Origin: Petroclostridium sp. X23
GTDB taxonomy: Bacteria > Bacillota > Clostridia > SK-Y3
Direction: 5' to 3'
DNA: 64,000 nucleotides
Assembly (NCBI RefSeq): GCF_030013905.1
Contig: NZ_CP124862.1
Span: forward strand, 496,001-560,000
Shown here: in pieces, positions 35,360-43,637 of the stretch
Layout: every line of letters starts with the position of its first letter
Numbering within the stretch: position 1 is the first letter of the stretch
Notes under the pieces: generated by a model
Database searches by the model: none
What the model saw: only the letters and a program-made list of their open reading frames with translations
Told to the model about the DNA's origin: nothing
Translations under genes and position numbers: made by a program

Positions 35360-35869
35360 TTAGTTTCTTATTTTATGATTTTTGGTTAAAGTTAAGGTGT
35401 GTCCGTTGGTTCCGTCTATTGTTACTGTCACTGAAACAGTGACCATATCATTTTCCAGTTTCACTTGAAAATCTGTTACATTATACATTAATTGATTAGA
35501 TGCTGTATCTCCATCAGCTTTTGTTTCTTGTTGAAGTACATTAGTACCATACAAGTAATATTCACATGTTTTTTCCTTCGTCGGATCATCTTTATCAAAA
35601 GTCATTTGAATACGCTCTGGTTCATCAGGATTAATTGAAATTGTACCCTGATCAGCTTTACGCAGATTGGTAATAATGACATCCATACCTGCTCTTGCTA
35701 CCTGCTGTACATCTATACGGTTGCTTTCTCTAAAAAAGCTGGTATAATTTGCGATAAAAAATGATGACATAGGTATGGAAATAATACCTATAATTGCAAC
35801 AACCACCAATAACTCAACCAGCGTATAGCCTTTTATATTTAAAAGATAGTATTTCTTTATTTTCATCAT
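35360..35869 (-). CDS. Prepilin-like protein (PilW/PulJ type)
   Basis: 169 residues, leader ending IKG|YTLVELLVVVAIIGIISIPMSSFF with Glu-5, then a long helix and a small beta domain (FQVKLENDMVTVSVTVTIDG). Start overlaps the upstream stop (TAATGATG), so it is translationally coupled to the preceding pseudopilin. Probably a minor pilin; substrate of PilD. Confidence 0.88.
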   Translation of the reverse strand: MMKIKKYYLLNIKGYTLVELLVVVAIIGIISIPMSSFFIANYTSFFRESNRIDVQQVARAGMDVIITNLRKADQGTISINPDEPERIQMTFDKDDPTKEKTCEYYLYGTNVLQQETKADGDTASNQLMYNVTDFQVKLENDMVTVSVTVTIDGTNGHTLTLTKNHKIRN

Positions 35870-36318
35870 TATGGTTTTTTCTTCCTCACTCTACCTGTAG
35901 AAAACTCAATGGTAATTTTTATCTGCTTACTTTTATTATTCTTTAAAATAAAACTGCCTGGTGGATTTGGCACACCAGTAGTATTAAACTCAACATAATT
36001 TCCGGTAATAGTGCTAACGAAACTAATACCCTCATCCAGCTTTACAATCTCGTCCGGCCGTCCCGGCTGCTGAATCTGATATTGAAACCGGTTAGTACCG
36101 TAATCTGCGTAAATTCTGTAATTCGTATTTTTCTCATAGATGGTTTTCATCTGTATGTAGCGAATATCGTACATCAACCTGTTTGCGCATTTTTCCAGCA
36201 GTACATCTTGGTCACATTGAATTTTTACGATACAAACTGAAGTTAAAATTCCAATTATTGCTATGACTATAATGAGTTCCGTTAGTGTATATCCGCTGTT
36301 GTCGGTAACTCTACTCAT
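35869..36318 (-). CDS. GspH/FimT-like pseudopilin
   Basis: 149 residues with leader NSG|YTLTELIIVIAIIGILTSVCIV, Glu-5 present, followed by a GspH-type beta domain (IYADYGTNRFQYQIQQPG, FSTGRVRKKKP). First of the minor-pilin group after the repeat at 36381-36450. A TAATG overlap couples it to the next gene. Confidence 0.86.
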   Translation of the reverse strand: MSRVTDNSGYTLTELIIVIAIIGILTSVCIVKIQCDQDVLLEKCANRLMYDIRYIQMKTIYEKNTNYRIYADYGTNRFQYQIQQPGRPDEIVKLDEGISFVSTITGNYVEFNTTGVPNPPGSFILKNNKSKQIKITIEFSTGRVRKKKP

Positions 36319-36380
36319 TAGCAGTCGTTCCTTCCGCTGTCAATTCCTTATGATGTCAAAATTAAAAGTTTGTTTATTAT

Positions 36381-36450
36381 GTAGGGGTAACCCTTGTGGT
36401 TACCCGCAAAGATGATCTTACCTCCGGGTAGACACAAGGCCTACCCCTAC
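36381..36450. repeat. GTAGGGG-type inverted repeat, copy 4
   Basis: Arms GTAGGGGTAACCCTTGTGG and CACAAGGCCTACCCCTAC, closely matching the family even in the TTGTGG core variant. Lies in the pilus operon between pilD and the first pseudopilin gene. Confidence 0.85.
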
Positions 36451-36504
36451 CTCTTATTCATCATTTGATTTGTTTTGATAAATAATTTCATATTCCAAAT
36501 TAAA

Positions 36505-37251
36505 TCAGAAATACATTCCAATATACCATTGAAGTATTTGATTCCCGTATAACATTGCAATAAATATACCTGTTGCCAAAAACGGTCCGAAAGGGATCTT
36601 ATCTCTACGCTGTATTTTTTTCAGCAGTATCAATGCCAAACCAATTACTGAGCCTACTATACACCCTAGAATCAGTGCAAGCAGTATCAGTTTCCAGCCT
36701 AAAAATAATCCTGCAACGGCCATTAGCTTGATATCACCACCACCCATACCACCCCTTGATAGGATAGCGATAATAAGAAGCGGTATGCTTGCTGCAAAAA
36801 AACCTATCACTGCATCAGAATAACCTAAGCTTTTATTAAAATAAGGAAATATAATACCAAAAATCATCATAAATATAATAATACCATTCGGAATAATCTG
36901 ATGCTCAAAATCAATAAAGGATATCACAATCAAGCACGAAGCCAAAAATCCAAATGCATAGAATTGTACCGATAATCCGTAAAAGGAATAAATCCACAGG
37001 TAGACTGCTCCATTGAACAGCTCTACCAGCGGATATTTCATTGAAATCTTCTGTTTGCAAACCCGGCATTTCCCACCAAGAATTATGTAACTGATCACCG
37101 GTATCAAATCATACCATTTGATACGCTTCCCACATGCAACACAGTGAGATGGATCGGTTACAATGGTTTGCTTTAATGGAATACGATATATGCAAACATT
37201 GAGGAAACTGCCTATTACAAGGCCAAATATTAATATAAATATCTCAAACAT
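36505..37251 (-). CDS. pilD: Prepilin leader peptidase / N-methyltransferase PilD
   Basis: Membrane aspartic protease that cleaves and methylates prepilins. 248 residues: the cytosolic methylase loop has CVAC and CRVC zinc-ligating pairs (about 37-40 and 62-65), and the catalytic aspartates are in FIDFEHQIIPN and MGGGDIKLM, with about seven to eight membrane helices. Lies about 100 bp downstream of pilA. Confidence 0.96.
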   Translation of the reverse strand: MFEIFILIFGLVIGSFLNVCIYRIPLKQTIVTDPSHCVACGKRIKWYDLIPVISYIILGGKCRVCKQKISMKYPLVELFNGAVYLWIYSFYGLSVQFYAFGFLASCLIVISFIDFEHQIIPNGIIIFMMIFGIIFPYFNKSLGYSDAVIGFFAASIPLLIIAILSRGGMGGGDIKLMAVAGLFLGWKLILLALILGCIVGSVIGLALILLKKIQRRDKIPFGPFLATGIFIAMLYGNQILQWYIGMYF

Positions 37252-37323
37252 TATACTCTACCATTCCAATTCATGGTTTGTTATGTTAACAGGGTACGAT
37301 AATCATTCTTGCCACCTTGTGTA

Positions 37324-37354
37324 ATGGGTGACAGCGAGAACCGTTCCTGTTGAT
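37324..37354. repeat. Half copy of the GGGGACGG/GTGACA palindrome
   Basis: TGGGTGACAGCGAGAACCG is close to the inner arm of the repeat at 2861-2934. It lies just after the pilA stop codon. Only one arm is recognisable. Confidence 0.5.
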
Positions 37355-37355
37355 T

Positions 37356-37823
37356 CTATGGACGAGGATACAATTGCACTCCATTATCGTTTGCTGTGTT
37401 TGCTTTATAAACAGTAAGTGTTCCAGTGCTAGTATAAGTATATCTAAAAGCATCGAAACCATCTTCCTGTGGAGTTGGCATAGTCTGAAGGAATGTTGGT
37501 ACAAGTTCTGTTGCTGTAGCATCTGGAGCAGTTAAAATAGTACCAGTAAGAACGGCTGAGTCGGTGGACACAGCTTTAGTACCATCTGTATCATCTGCGG
37601 CTGGAGCTAAGGTAAAGCCTTCTGCTATAGCTCCTTGCAGTGCATTTGCTATAAGTGCTCCATTAGCTATATCAGCGTTTACTCTAGCATTGTTTACATA
37701 CCTAATTACATTTGGCGCTGCTACTCCTGCTAGAACACCTAAAATAGCAATTACAACGATAAGCTCAATTAGTGAAAAACCTTTGTTATTTTTTAATATT
37801 TTTCTAAACTTTTTGATCGACAT
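37356..37823 (-). CDS. pilA: Major type IV pilin PilA
   Basis: 155 residues with the leader MSIKKFRKILKNNKG|FSLIELIVVIAILGVLAG, Glu-5, and a conserved helix that continues IRYVNNARVNADIANGALIANAL. The C-terminal globular part is short and rich in Thr/Ala/Asp with no disulfide. Prepilin substrate of PilD and the likely main fibre subunit, given its position after pilB, pilT and pilC. Confidence 0.94.
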   Translation of the reverse strand: MSIKKFRKILKNNKGFSLIELIVVIAILGVLAGVAAPNVIRYVNNARVNADIANGALIANALQGAIAEGFTLAPAADDTDGTKAVSTDSAVLTGTILTAPDATATELVPTFLQTMPTPQEDGFDAFRYTYTSTGTLTVYKANTANDNGVQLYPRP

Positions 37824-37909
37824 ACGATCTCCCCCTTAACTATTAATTAATAATGTTTTTATATAATACATACCACCTCATGTGGTAGGATTACCTTTTA
37901 AAATATATC

Positions 37910-39121
37910 TTACATTCCCTCTAAACCACTATACATTCCGAACATCGGCTGTACGATGGCCATTACTATAAACCCTACTACAACCGCCATCACACATAAT
38001 ATCAATGGCTCCAGCAGCGTTGTCATCTGTGTTACCGCGGTTTCTACTTCATTGTCATAAAAATCCGCTGTCTTCTCCAATATACTTTCCATCGCTCCTG
38101 TATCTTCCCCGATTTTTAACATATGTGTCACCATCGGCGGAAAGACTCCTATCTGCTCGATGGGCTGTGCCAGGCTTACGCCTCGGCTTACTTCCTGCCG
38201 GGCTCTTTCTAATCCTTTATGTACTACATAGTTATCTACCACCCTGGAAGCTACTTCTAACGCGGTTAATATTGGTAATCCCGATACCAGCAGCGTACTC
38301 AGTGTCCTGGTAAAACGGGAGGATACCACTTTTCGGTTCAACGGGCCGAATATGGGTATCTTCAGCTTTAACATATCTATGGCGTTCTTCCCGAAATCGG
38401 TACTTGTAAAGTATTTGAAAGCTAAGGAAATCACGATAATGATTGTTACGGCAATATACCATCGGTTCCTGATAAAGTCACTGATCCCCAGAAGCATTCT
38501 AGTGGTTACCGGCAGTTCTATACCGATCCCCGCAAACATACTTACAAAGGTAGGCACTACAAATGTCAGCAAAATAGTAATTACAATCACCGATATGATG
38601 GATATAATGGTCGGATAAGTAAGCGCCCCTTTTACCTTTTGGTTAAGCTTATTCTCCTTTTCAAAGTGCACTGCCATCCTCTCAAGGGATGTATCCAGAC
38701 TTCCGCTGACCTCTCCGGCTTCCACCATGTTCAGCAGGATTTGCGGAAAAACCTTGTGTTCCCGCATGGCGCTGGACAGTGTATTCCCTTTTTGCACCGA
38801 TTCGTATATTTTGTCAACAATGCCTTTAAGCTTTTTGTTCTCTGTTTGCTGCCGCAGGATATCCAAGCATCCCAACACCGATACACCCGCATTGATAATG
38901 GTGGAAAACTGCCGGCAAAATACAGCTATATCCTTCAGCTTAACGCTTTCCAAGAATTCAAAGGTTATTTCCTTTTGCAGTAATCCCTGTTCGTTAATTT
39001 GAACCGGATAATATTTTCTTTCCTTTAACATGGAAATGACAACAGTTCTGTCCGCAGCTTCCAATGTGCCCTTGACAGTTTGTCCATCCATTGTTTTCGC
39101 TTTATAACTATAAACAGGCAT
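37910..39121 (-). CDS. pilC: Type IV pilus inner-membrane platform protein PilC
   Basis: 403 residues with two GspF domains (about 70-195 and 270-395) joined by transmembrane helices. Characteristic segments are LKERKYYPVQI, FCRQFSTIINAGVSVLGCLDILRQQT, GALTYPTIISIISV and FTRTLSTLLVSGLPILTAL. It couples PilB/PilT motion to pilin assembly. Confidence 0.96.
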   Translation of the reverse strand: MPVYSYKAKTMDGQTVKGTLEAADRTVVISMLKERKYYPVQINEQGLLQKEITFEFLESVKLKDIAVFCRQFSTIINAGVSVLGCLDILRQQTENKKLKGIVDKIYESVQKGNTLSSAMREHKVFPQILLNMVEAGEVSGSLDTSLERMAVHFEKENKLNQKVKGALTYPTIISIISVIVITILLTFVVPTFVSMFAGIGIELPVTTRMLLGISDFIRNRWYIAVTIIIVISLAFKYFTSTDFGKNAIDMLKLKIPIFGPLNRKVVSSRFTRTLSTLLVSGLPILTALEVASRVVDNYVVHKGLERARQEVSRGVSLAQPIEQIGVFPPMVTHMLKIGEDTGAMESILEKTADFYDNEVETAVTQMTTLLEPLILCVMAVVVGFIVMAIVQPMFGMYSGLEGM

Positions 39122-39159
39122 TCCCTGCAGCTTCCTTTCTATTTCACGGTTGTATTAGT

Positions 39160-39331
39160 TCACAGTTGCTTTGGTTCACAGTTCACGGTTCACAGGCCCG
39201 CATTACGCAATGAAACTATAAGCTGTAAAAAAGCTTTTATATTGTCCATTGTCCATTGTCCATTGTCCATTGTCCATTTATAACGTTGTCCATTGGACAT
39301 TATTCACTATTCCTTATTAACTATTCACTAA
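39160..39331. repeat. Tandem GTTCACAG and CCATTGT microsatellites between pilT and pilC
   Basis: GTTCACAGTTCACGGTTCACAGG units (about 39168-39198), then five CCATTGT units in tandem (39245-39278) and TTCACTATT-type units next to the pilT stop. No gene is present. Pure length repeats such as these are prone to slippage, so copy number may differ between strains. Confidence 0.85.
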
Positions 39332-40384
39332 TCACATGAGCATTCTACTCAAAACATCCTGATCCACCGCATACATCACCGCTTCTTCCCTCGAAATCAC
39401 CCCTTTCTTATACAAATCCGCCAGCGAATGGTCCATGGTCTGCATACCATACTTCATGCCGGTTTGAATGATGGATGTGATCTGGTGCGATTTTCCTTCG
39501 CGTATGAGGTTCCTGATGGCCGGGTTGGCAATCATGACTTCTATCGCAGCAACCCGTCCCTGCTTGTCCTTTTTAGGAATCAGTTGCTGCGATATTACGG
39601 CTTGAAGCACGGTTGACATCTGTACCCTGATTTGCTGCTGCTGAAAAGGCGGAAAGATGTCAATGACCCTGTCGATGGTTTTTGCGGCGCCGATGGTATG
39701 TAAGGTTGATAATACCAAATGTCCTGTTTCCGCGGCTGTGATAGCGATGGAAATAGTCTCTAGGTCACGCATCTCACCTACCAGAATAACATCGGGATCC
39801 TGTCTTAAAGCTGCCCGCAGCGCATTGGCGTAACTTTGCGAATCATGACCGATTTCACGCTGGTTGACGATGCTTTTGTTGTGTCTGTGCAAATATTCAA
39901 TGGGGTCTTCCAACGTAAGAATATGGTCTCCTCTTTGCTGGTTGATCATATTGATTAAGGATGCCAATGTGGTGGATTTACCGCTGCCGGTAGGACCGGT
40001 AACCAAGATCAGTCCGCGGTTCTTTTTTGCAAGTTCGGTCACTGAGATGGGAAGCCCCAACTCTTCCGGATCCGGGATTCTTGATGCTACCAAACGTATC
40101 GCCGCGGCTGCGGTTCCTCTTTGTCTGAATACATTGACCCTGAACCTTCCTATCCCAGCCAATGAAAAAGAAAGGTCAATCTCTCCTTTTTGCTTAAAAA
40201 ATTCAAACTGGGCATCTGAAAGTATTTGTTTAACGATGATTTCGGTATCATCGGGCATCAACCTGTTTTCTCCGATATGTACAAGTTCACCGTTGACCCT
40301 CATGGTAGGAGGAATCCCTACTGTGATATGCAGGTCGGAAGCGCCTTGGGATACCGTATATTTTAAAAGCTCATCTATGTTCAT
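39332..40384 (-). CDS. pilT: Pilus retraction ATPase PilT
   Basis: Hexameric ATPase that powers pilin disassembly. 350 residues with GPTGSGKST Walker A (130-138), TLEDPIEYLH, the Walker B region DPDVILVGEMRD, the His box HLVLSTLHTIGA and the AIRNLIREGKSHQI retraction signature. It lies between pilB and pilC, so the system is probably retractile (twitching). Confidence 0.96.
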   Translation of the reverse strand: MNIDELLKYTVSQGASDLHITVGIPPTMRVNGELVHIGENRLMPDDTEIIVKQILSDAQFEFFKQKGEIDLSFSLAGIGRFRVNVFRQRGTAAAAIRLVASRIPDPEELGLPISVTELAKKNRGLILVTGPTGSGKSTTLASLINMINQQRGDHILTLEDPIEYLHRHNKSIVNQREIGHDSQSYANALRAALRQDPDVILVGEMRDLETISIAITAAETGHLVLSTLHTIGAAKTIDRVIDIFPPFQQQQIRVQMSTVLQAVISQQLIPKKDKQGRVAAIEVMIANPAIRNLIREGKSHQITSIIQTGMKYGMQTMDHSLADLYKKGVISREEAVMYAVDQDVLSRMLM

Positions 40385-40432
40385 TCTCTCACCTCGGTAC
40401 TTATTAAGCTTGTACTGCGTTGCTTGTCAAAA

Positions 40433-42124
40433 TTAATCAATAGAATAAGCGACTCTTATTAATTCGTCAATGGTAGTGACTCCCTGCCGTACCAATCGGA
40501 TGCAGCTTGTCTTTAATGTGCTCATGCCTTCGGCAATTGCCTGTTCGCGTATAGTATCCGATGACTCTTCATGATTGATCTTTTGCCTGATCATATGGGA
40601 TACCGGCATGATTTCATAAACACCTATTCTCCCTTGATACCCTGTGTTATTGCAAGAATAACACCCTTTTCCTCTATAATAGCTGTTCTCTTCCTTTGCG
40701 GACAAACCCAATACATTCAGCTCGCTTTCCAGCGGTACATACTCTTCTTTGCATCTAGTGCATATCTTTCTTACCAATCTTTGTGATATGATCCCCACCA
40801 ATGAAGTACTGATCAAAAACGGATCTATGTTCATATCCATTAGACGTGAGATGGTACTCGACGCATCATTGGTATGCAGGGTACTGACAACAAGGTGACC
40901 GGTTACGGCAGCTCTTACCGCAATTTCCGCGGTCTCTTTATCACGGATTTCCCCGATCATGATGATATCAGGGTCCTGTCGCAGTATGGACCGTAAGACA
41001 CCGGCAAAATCCAGCCCTGCTTTAGGATTTACCTGAACCTGGTTAATCCCCTCAATGGTTGCTTCTACAGGATCTTCAACAGTGATGATATTCAAACTAT
41101 CCTTATTCAATTCTCTGACCGTTGTATATAAGGTAGTGGATTTCCCGCTTCCCGTTGGTCCCGTAACCAAAATCATCCCATGGGGACTTTTTAAGATATT
41201 GTTATACTTGTCCATATCATCGGCAAAAAAGCCCAACTGTTCCTTGGTTCTCATCAACCCCCGTTTATCGGTGATTCTGATCACCACTTTTTCACCATGT
41301 ACGGTAGGCAGAATAGATACCCTGAGATCAAACTCATTACCGTCAACCATCATGGATATCCTGCCATCCTGCGGTTTTCTTTTTTCGGCAATATTCATCT
41401 CTCCGGTGATCTTAATCCTTGTAACAATCGCAGGAAGCAGCTGTATTTCATGCCGCATATTTTCTTCTAACTGCCCGTCAATTCTGTATCGGATGCGTAT
41501 ATAAGTGTCAAAAGGTTCAATATGAATATCGCTTGCCTTTAGCCTGATGGCTTGTTCAATAATAGAATTCACCAATTTAACGATAGGTGCGCTATTAACA
41601 ACATCCTCAATATTTCCGTCAATCTTTTCAACCTGAGAAACGATGCCATATTCTTTCTTATATTCCTCAGCAGCCTTGATGGCCTCTTGCTTCCCATAAT
41701 AAACATCAATGGCATGGGTTACATCCTGGGAAGTTGCTATGACAGGCTGAACTTCCATACCGGAAAAAATCCTTACATCATCAATCGCAAAAATATTCAG
41801 CGGATCGCTCATTGCAACGATAAGTTTGTTCTTATCGATTTTTATCGGGATCAACTCATGTCGTTTCGCAAGGTTTTCACTGATTTTTTTGGTCGCCTCA
41901 GGGTCAATATCATATTTATCAAGTGAAACATGGGGAATGCCCAATTGGAATTCCAATACTTGAATAATATGTTCCTGGGTTACGTATTTTCTATCAATTA
42001 AAACTTCTCCAAGCTTTTTTCCGGTTTGCTTTTGAACCATAAGTGCTTCATTCAAATGATCCGGGGTAATCATTCCGGCTTCCACCAGAAGGTCGCCCAA
42101 CCTCTTACGCTTTTCCTTAAACAT
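40433..42124 (-). CDS. pilB: Pilus extension ATPase PilB
   Basis: Assembly ATPase. 563 residues: an N-terminal GSPII_E/MshEN-type domain (about 1-150, where c-di-GMP-binding motifs occur in some relatives), and the ATPase core with GPTGSGKSTTLYT Walker A, DPDIIMIGEIRD Walker B, and zinc-ligating CTRC and CYSC pairs. ATG 42124 follows GGTGGG at seven bases; a GTG 15 bases upstream is also in frame. First pilus gene after aroE. Confidence 0.95.
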   Translation of the reverse strand: MFKEKRKRLGDLLVEAGMITPDHLNEALMVQKQTGKKLGEVLIDRKYVTQEHIIQVLEFQLGIPHVSLDKYDIDPEATKKISENLAKRHELIPIKIDKNKLIVAMSDPLNIFAIDDVRIFSGMEVQPVIATSQDVTHAIDVYYGKQEAIKAAEEYKKEYGIVSQVEKIDGNIEDVVNSAPIVKLVNSIIEQAIRLKASDIHIEPFDTYIRIRYRIDGQLEENMRHEIQLLPAIVTRIKITGEMNIAEKRKPQDGRISMMVDGNEFDLRVSILPTVHGEKVVIRITDKRGLMRTKEQLGFFADDMDKYNNILKSPHGMILVTGPTGSGKSTTLYTTVRELNKDSLNIITVEDPVEATIEGINQVQVNPKAGLDFAGVLRSILRQDPDIIMIGEIRDKETAEIAVRAAVTGHLVVSTLHTNDASSTISRLMDMNIDPFLISTSLVGIISQRLVRKICTRCKEEYVPLESELNVLGLSAKEENSYYRGKGCYSCNNTGYQGRIGVYEIMPVSHMIRQKINHEESSDTIREQAIAEGMSTLKTSCIRLVRQGVTTIDELIRVAYSID

Positions 42125-42174
42125 TGAATATCCCACCAATTTTTCTACAAATATTGACCAAAAATACCTGCTCC

Positions 42175-42266
42175 ATATCTAATACGTCATATTCATCATT
42201 TCAATTCCAGGCTATAGTCCCACGACATATAGGTCCGTAGCCCTATTCGTCACTGCTATTATATAT
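42175..42266 (-). promoter_or_regulatory. Candidate structured leader before pilB, resembling a c-di-GMP-I riboswitch variant
   Basis: On the minus strand the core AAUAGGGCUACGGACC...GUGGGACUAUAGCCUGG resembles one half of a c-di-GMP-I (GEMM) aptamer (AGGGC...GGGAC...AGCC), with UAU where classical members have GCAAA, as in the described UAU variant class. The stem AGGGCU/AGCCU encloses a hairpin ACGGAC-CUAUAU-GUCGU. An outer P1-like pairing AUAUAUAAUA / UAUUAGAUAU (nine of ten) closes the 92-nt domain. The 3' hairpin of GEMM is not convincing here. A TATAAT-like -10 also overlaps the P1 5' strand, so the element could instead begin nearer 42255. Downstream, AUAUUC before the pilB start could pair with GAAUAU of P1, a possible translational switch (inference). 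Confidence 0.45.
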
Positions 42267-42290
42267 TCGATAGATCTTTTCAAAATCCTT

Positions 42291-43154
42291 CTACTTTTTA
42301 TTAACTTTTTGTAAAATTTCGATTAATTGGGAATTAACTTTTTTATCTGTCCAAATCTGGAAGGAAGCCACGGCCTGAAACAATAGCATTCCCCATCCGT
42401 TGATGATTTTGCATCCTCTTTCTTTTGCTTTGGACAAAAACACCGTTTCTTCAGGGTTGTAAATCAAATCGCATACCACCGTATCGGATGTGAGAAAATC
42501 CAAATGTTCCACGGGACACTCATGTATATAAGGAGCCATTCCCACAGGCGTTGTATTGATAAGAATGTCGCATGATTTGCTATGTTGTTCAAGAGTAAAC
42601 ATATCCAATGATGCACTTCTGCATACATTTCCGATATTATCATTGATAATATCGCATATCTCTTGTGCTTTTTCAAGTGTTCTATTTAAAATCGTAATAC
42701 TTTTTGCATCTTCCATAGCCATTTTTACGGAAATACCACGTACAGAACCTCCTGCGCCCATAATAACAATGTTCTTATCTTTTACAGACACATCACGGCT
42801 TTTTAAAGACTTGATAAAACCGTTACCGTCAGTATTGTATCCAAACAGTCTGCCATTTACGTTTTTTACTGTATTGACAGCACCCATTAACACGGCCTCG
42901 TCTGATACCTCATCAAGATATTTTATGATGTGATTCTTATGGGGTATAGTAACATTAAAGCCGGTTATTCCAATAGCTTTAAAACCCTCCACCGTTTTTT
43001 CCAAACCTTCGGAAGCGACTTTAAAAGGAACATATACGTAATTTAATTCCAGTTCTTTGCAAATCGTATTATGTATCTGAGGCGACAGACTGTGTTCAAC
43101 AGGATCACCTATGATTCCAAGAATTTTCGTATGACCATTGATCGTATTGTACAT
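42291..43154 (-). CDS. aroE: Shikimate dehydrogenase
   Basis: NADPH-dependent reduction of 3-dehydroshikimate. 287 residues: HSLSPQIHN shikimate-binding loop, NVTIPHK with the catalytic Lys, GYNTDGNGF and the NADP loop GAGGSVRG. ATG 43154 follows AAGGGG. It is the first gene after the c-di-GMP-II leader and is followed by pilB after a 166-bp spacer, so it is physically part of the pilus transcript, although an additional promoter may serve pilB. Confidence 0.96.
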   Translation of the reverse strand: MYNTINGHTKILGIIGDPVEHSLSPQIHNTICKELELNYVYVPFKVASEGLEKTVEGFKAIGITGFNVTIPHKNHIIKYLDEVSDEAVLMGAVNTVKNVNGRLFGYNTDGNGFIKSLKSRDVSVKDKNIVIMGAGGSVRGISVKMAMEDAKSITILNRTLEKAQEICDIINDNIGNVCRSASLDMFTLEQHSKSCDILINTTPVGMAPYIHECPVEHLDFLTSDTVVCDLIYNPEETVFLSKAKERGCKIINGWGMLLFQAVASFQIWTDKKVNSQLIEILQKVNKK

Positions 43155-43206
43155 TATGATTAACCCCTTATGATAATAATTAAGCAGCATTTATTATATT
43201 ATAAAT

Positions 43207-43246
43207 AAAAAAGATATTCACAGCAACATGTCAGCTATTGAATACC
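43207..43246 (-). terminator. Intrinsic terminator (riboswitch expression platform)
   Basis: Minus strand: GGUAUUCA-AUAGC...GCUGU-UGAAUAUC stem (13 bp with G-U pairs) followed by UUUUUUAUUUAU. Its 5' strand (GGUAUU) is also the 3' part of a possible P1 of the upstream aptamer, so ligand-bound aptamer could prevent terminator formation, making c-di-GMP an ON signal. The last point is inference. Confidence 0.9.
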
Positions 43247-43318
43247 AGGTCGGTTGCACCACTCACTCCATGCATATCAGGCGCCCATTTTAGATATGCA
43301 TTTCATTGCTTCTCTTAT
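43241..43318 (-). promoter_or_regulatory. c-di-GMP-II riboswitch aptamer
   Basis: Minus strand reads GAAGCAAUGAAAUGCAUAUC, then UAAAAUGGGCGCCU, then GAUAUGCAUGGAGUGAGUGG and UGCAACCGACC. It keeps the class II hallmarks: the P2 helix (AUGCAUAUC/GAUAUGCAU, nine perfect pairs) around a UAAA-UGGGC loop, a pseudoknot between GCGCC and GGUGC, and the invariant UGCAACCGACC tail. The arms differ in sequence from the C. difficile and C. acetobutylicum versions while keeping pairing, which is good covariation support. P1 is weak (AAUA/UAUU with mismatches). Located before aroE and the pilus operon; class II switches upstream of clostridial type IV pilus genes are established in C. difficile. Confidence 0.88.
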
Positions 43319-43343
43319 TTACTTAATACTGTTTAATATCTTT

Positions 43344-43372
43344 ATATTACAATATTTTTACTGTTTTATCAA
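43344..43372 (-). promoter_or_regulatory. Probable sigma-A promoter of the riboswitch-aroE-pil operon
   Basis: Minus strand TTGATA (-35), 17-base spacer, TAATAT (-10, four of six), placed about 25-30 nt before the aptamer. A second -10-like TATAAA lies three bases downstream of optimal. Confidence 0.55.
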
Positions 43373-43386
43373 TTGTTTTTTTATCA

Positions 43387-43546
43387 AGGAACAGTGAAAT
43401 AATAAATTCCGAAATTTTCAACGTGGGATTTTTGCGTCAGGCTAGGCGGAGACCTTTGGCAATACTGACGTATGGTAAAGGTTGACAACGACGCATGACA
43501 CAAAAATAACCGTTGAAAAATCGGAAGTTATTATTTTGCTGTTCCT
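43387..43546. mobile_element. 160-bp inverted-repeat element (AGGAACAG termini)
   Basis: Termini AGGAACAGTGAAATAATAAA and TTATTATTTTGCTGTTCCT are near-perfect inverted repeats, and the arms continue as TTCAACG / CGTTGAA. The centre contains GCGTCAGGCTAGGCGGAGAC and GTTGACAACGACGCATGAC, which pair again. Resembles short non-coding repeats found in many clostridial genomes. It lies between yqeG and the riboswitch promoter. Confidence 0.75.
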
Positions 43547-43637
43547 AAGTTTATTATACAACAGCATCAGCGCTAAACCAAATACAGTTTTTCATTTGTC
43601 AATGGATTTTCATTGATAAATGATTGATACCGCCGCC

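Noticed and set aside
39238-39305. Possible CRISPR-like array
   Set aside because: The repeats are 7-bp tandem CCATTGT units without spacers; a microsatellite.
42175-42266. c-di-GMP-II aptamer before pilB, suggested by AAUGAUGAAU
   Set aside because: The GGGC loop, pseudoknot and GCAACCGACC tail of that class are absent here; only the class I-like reading remains.
42464-42676. 70-codon frame inside aroE
   Set aside because: Shadow of aroE in another frame on the same strand.
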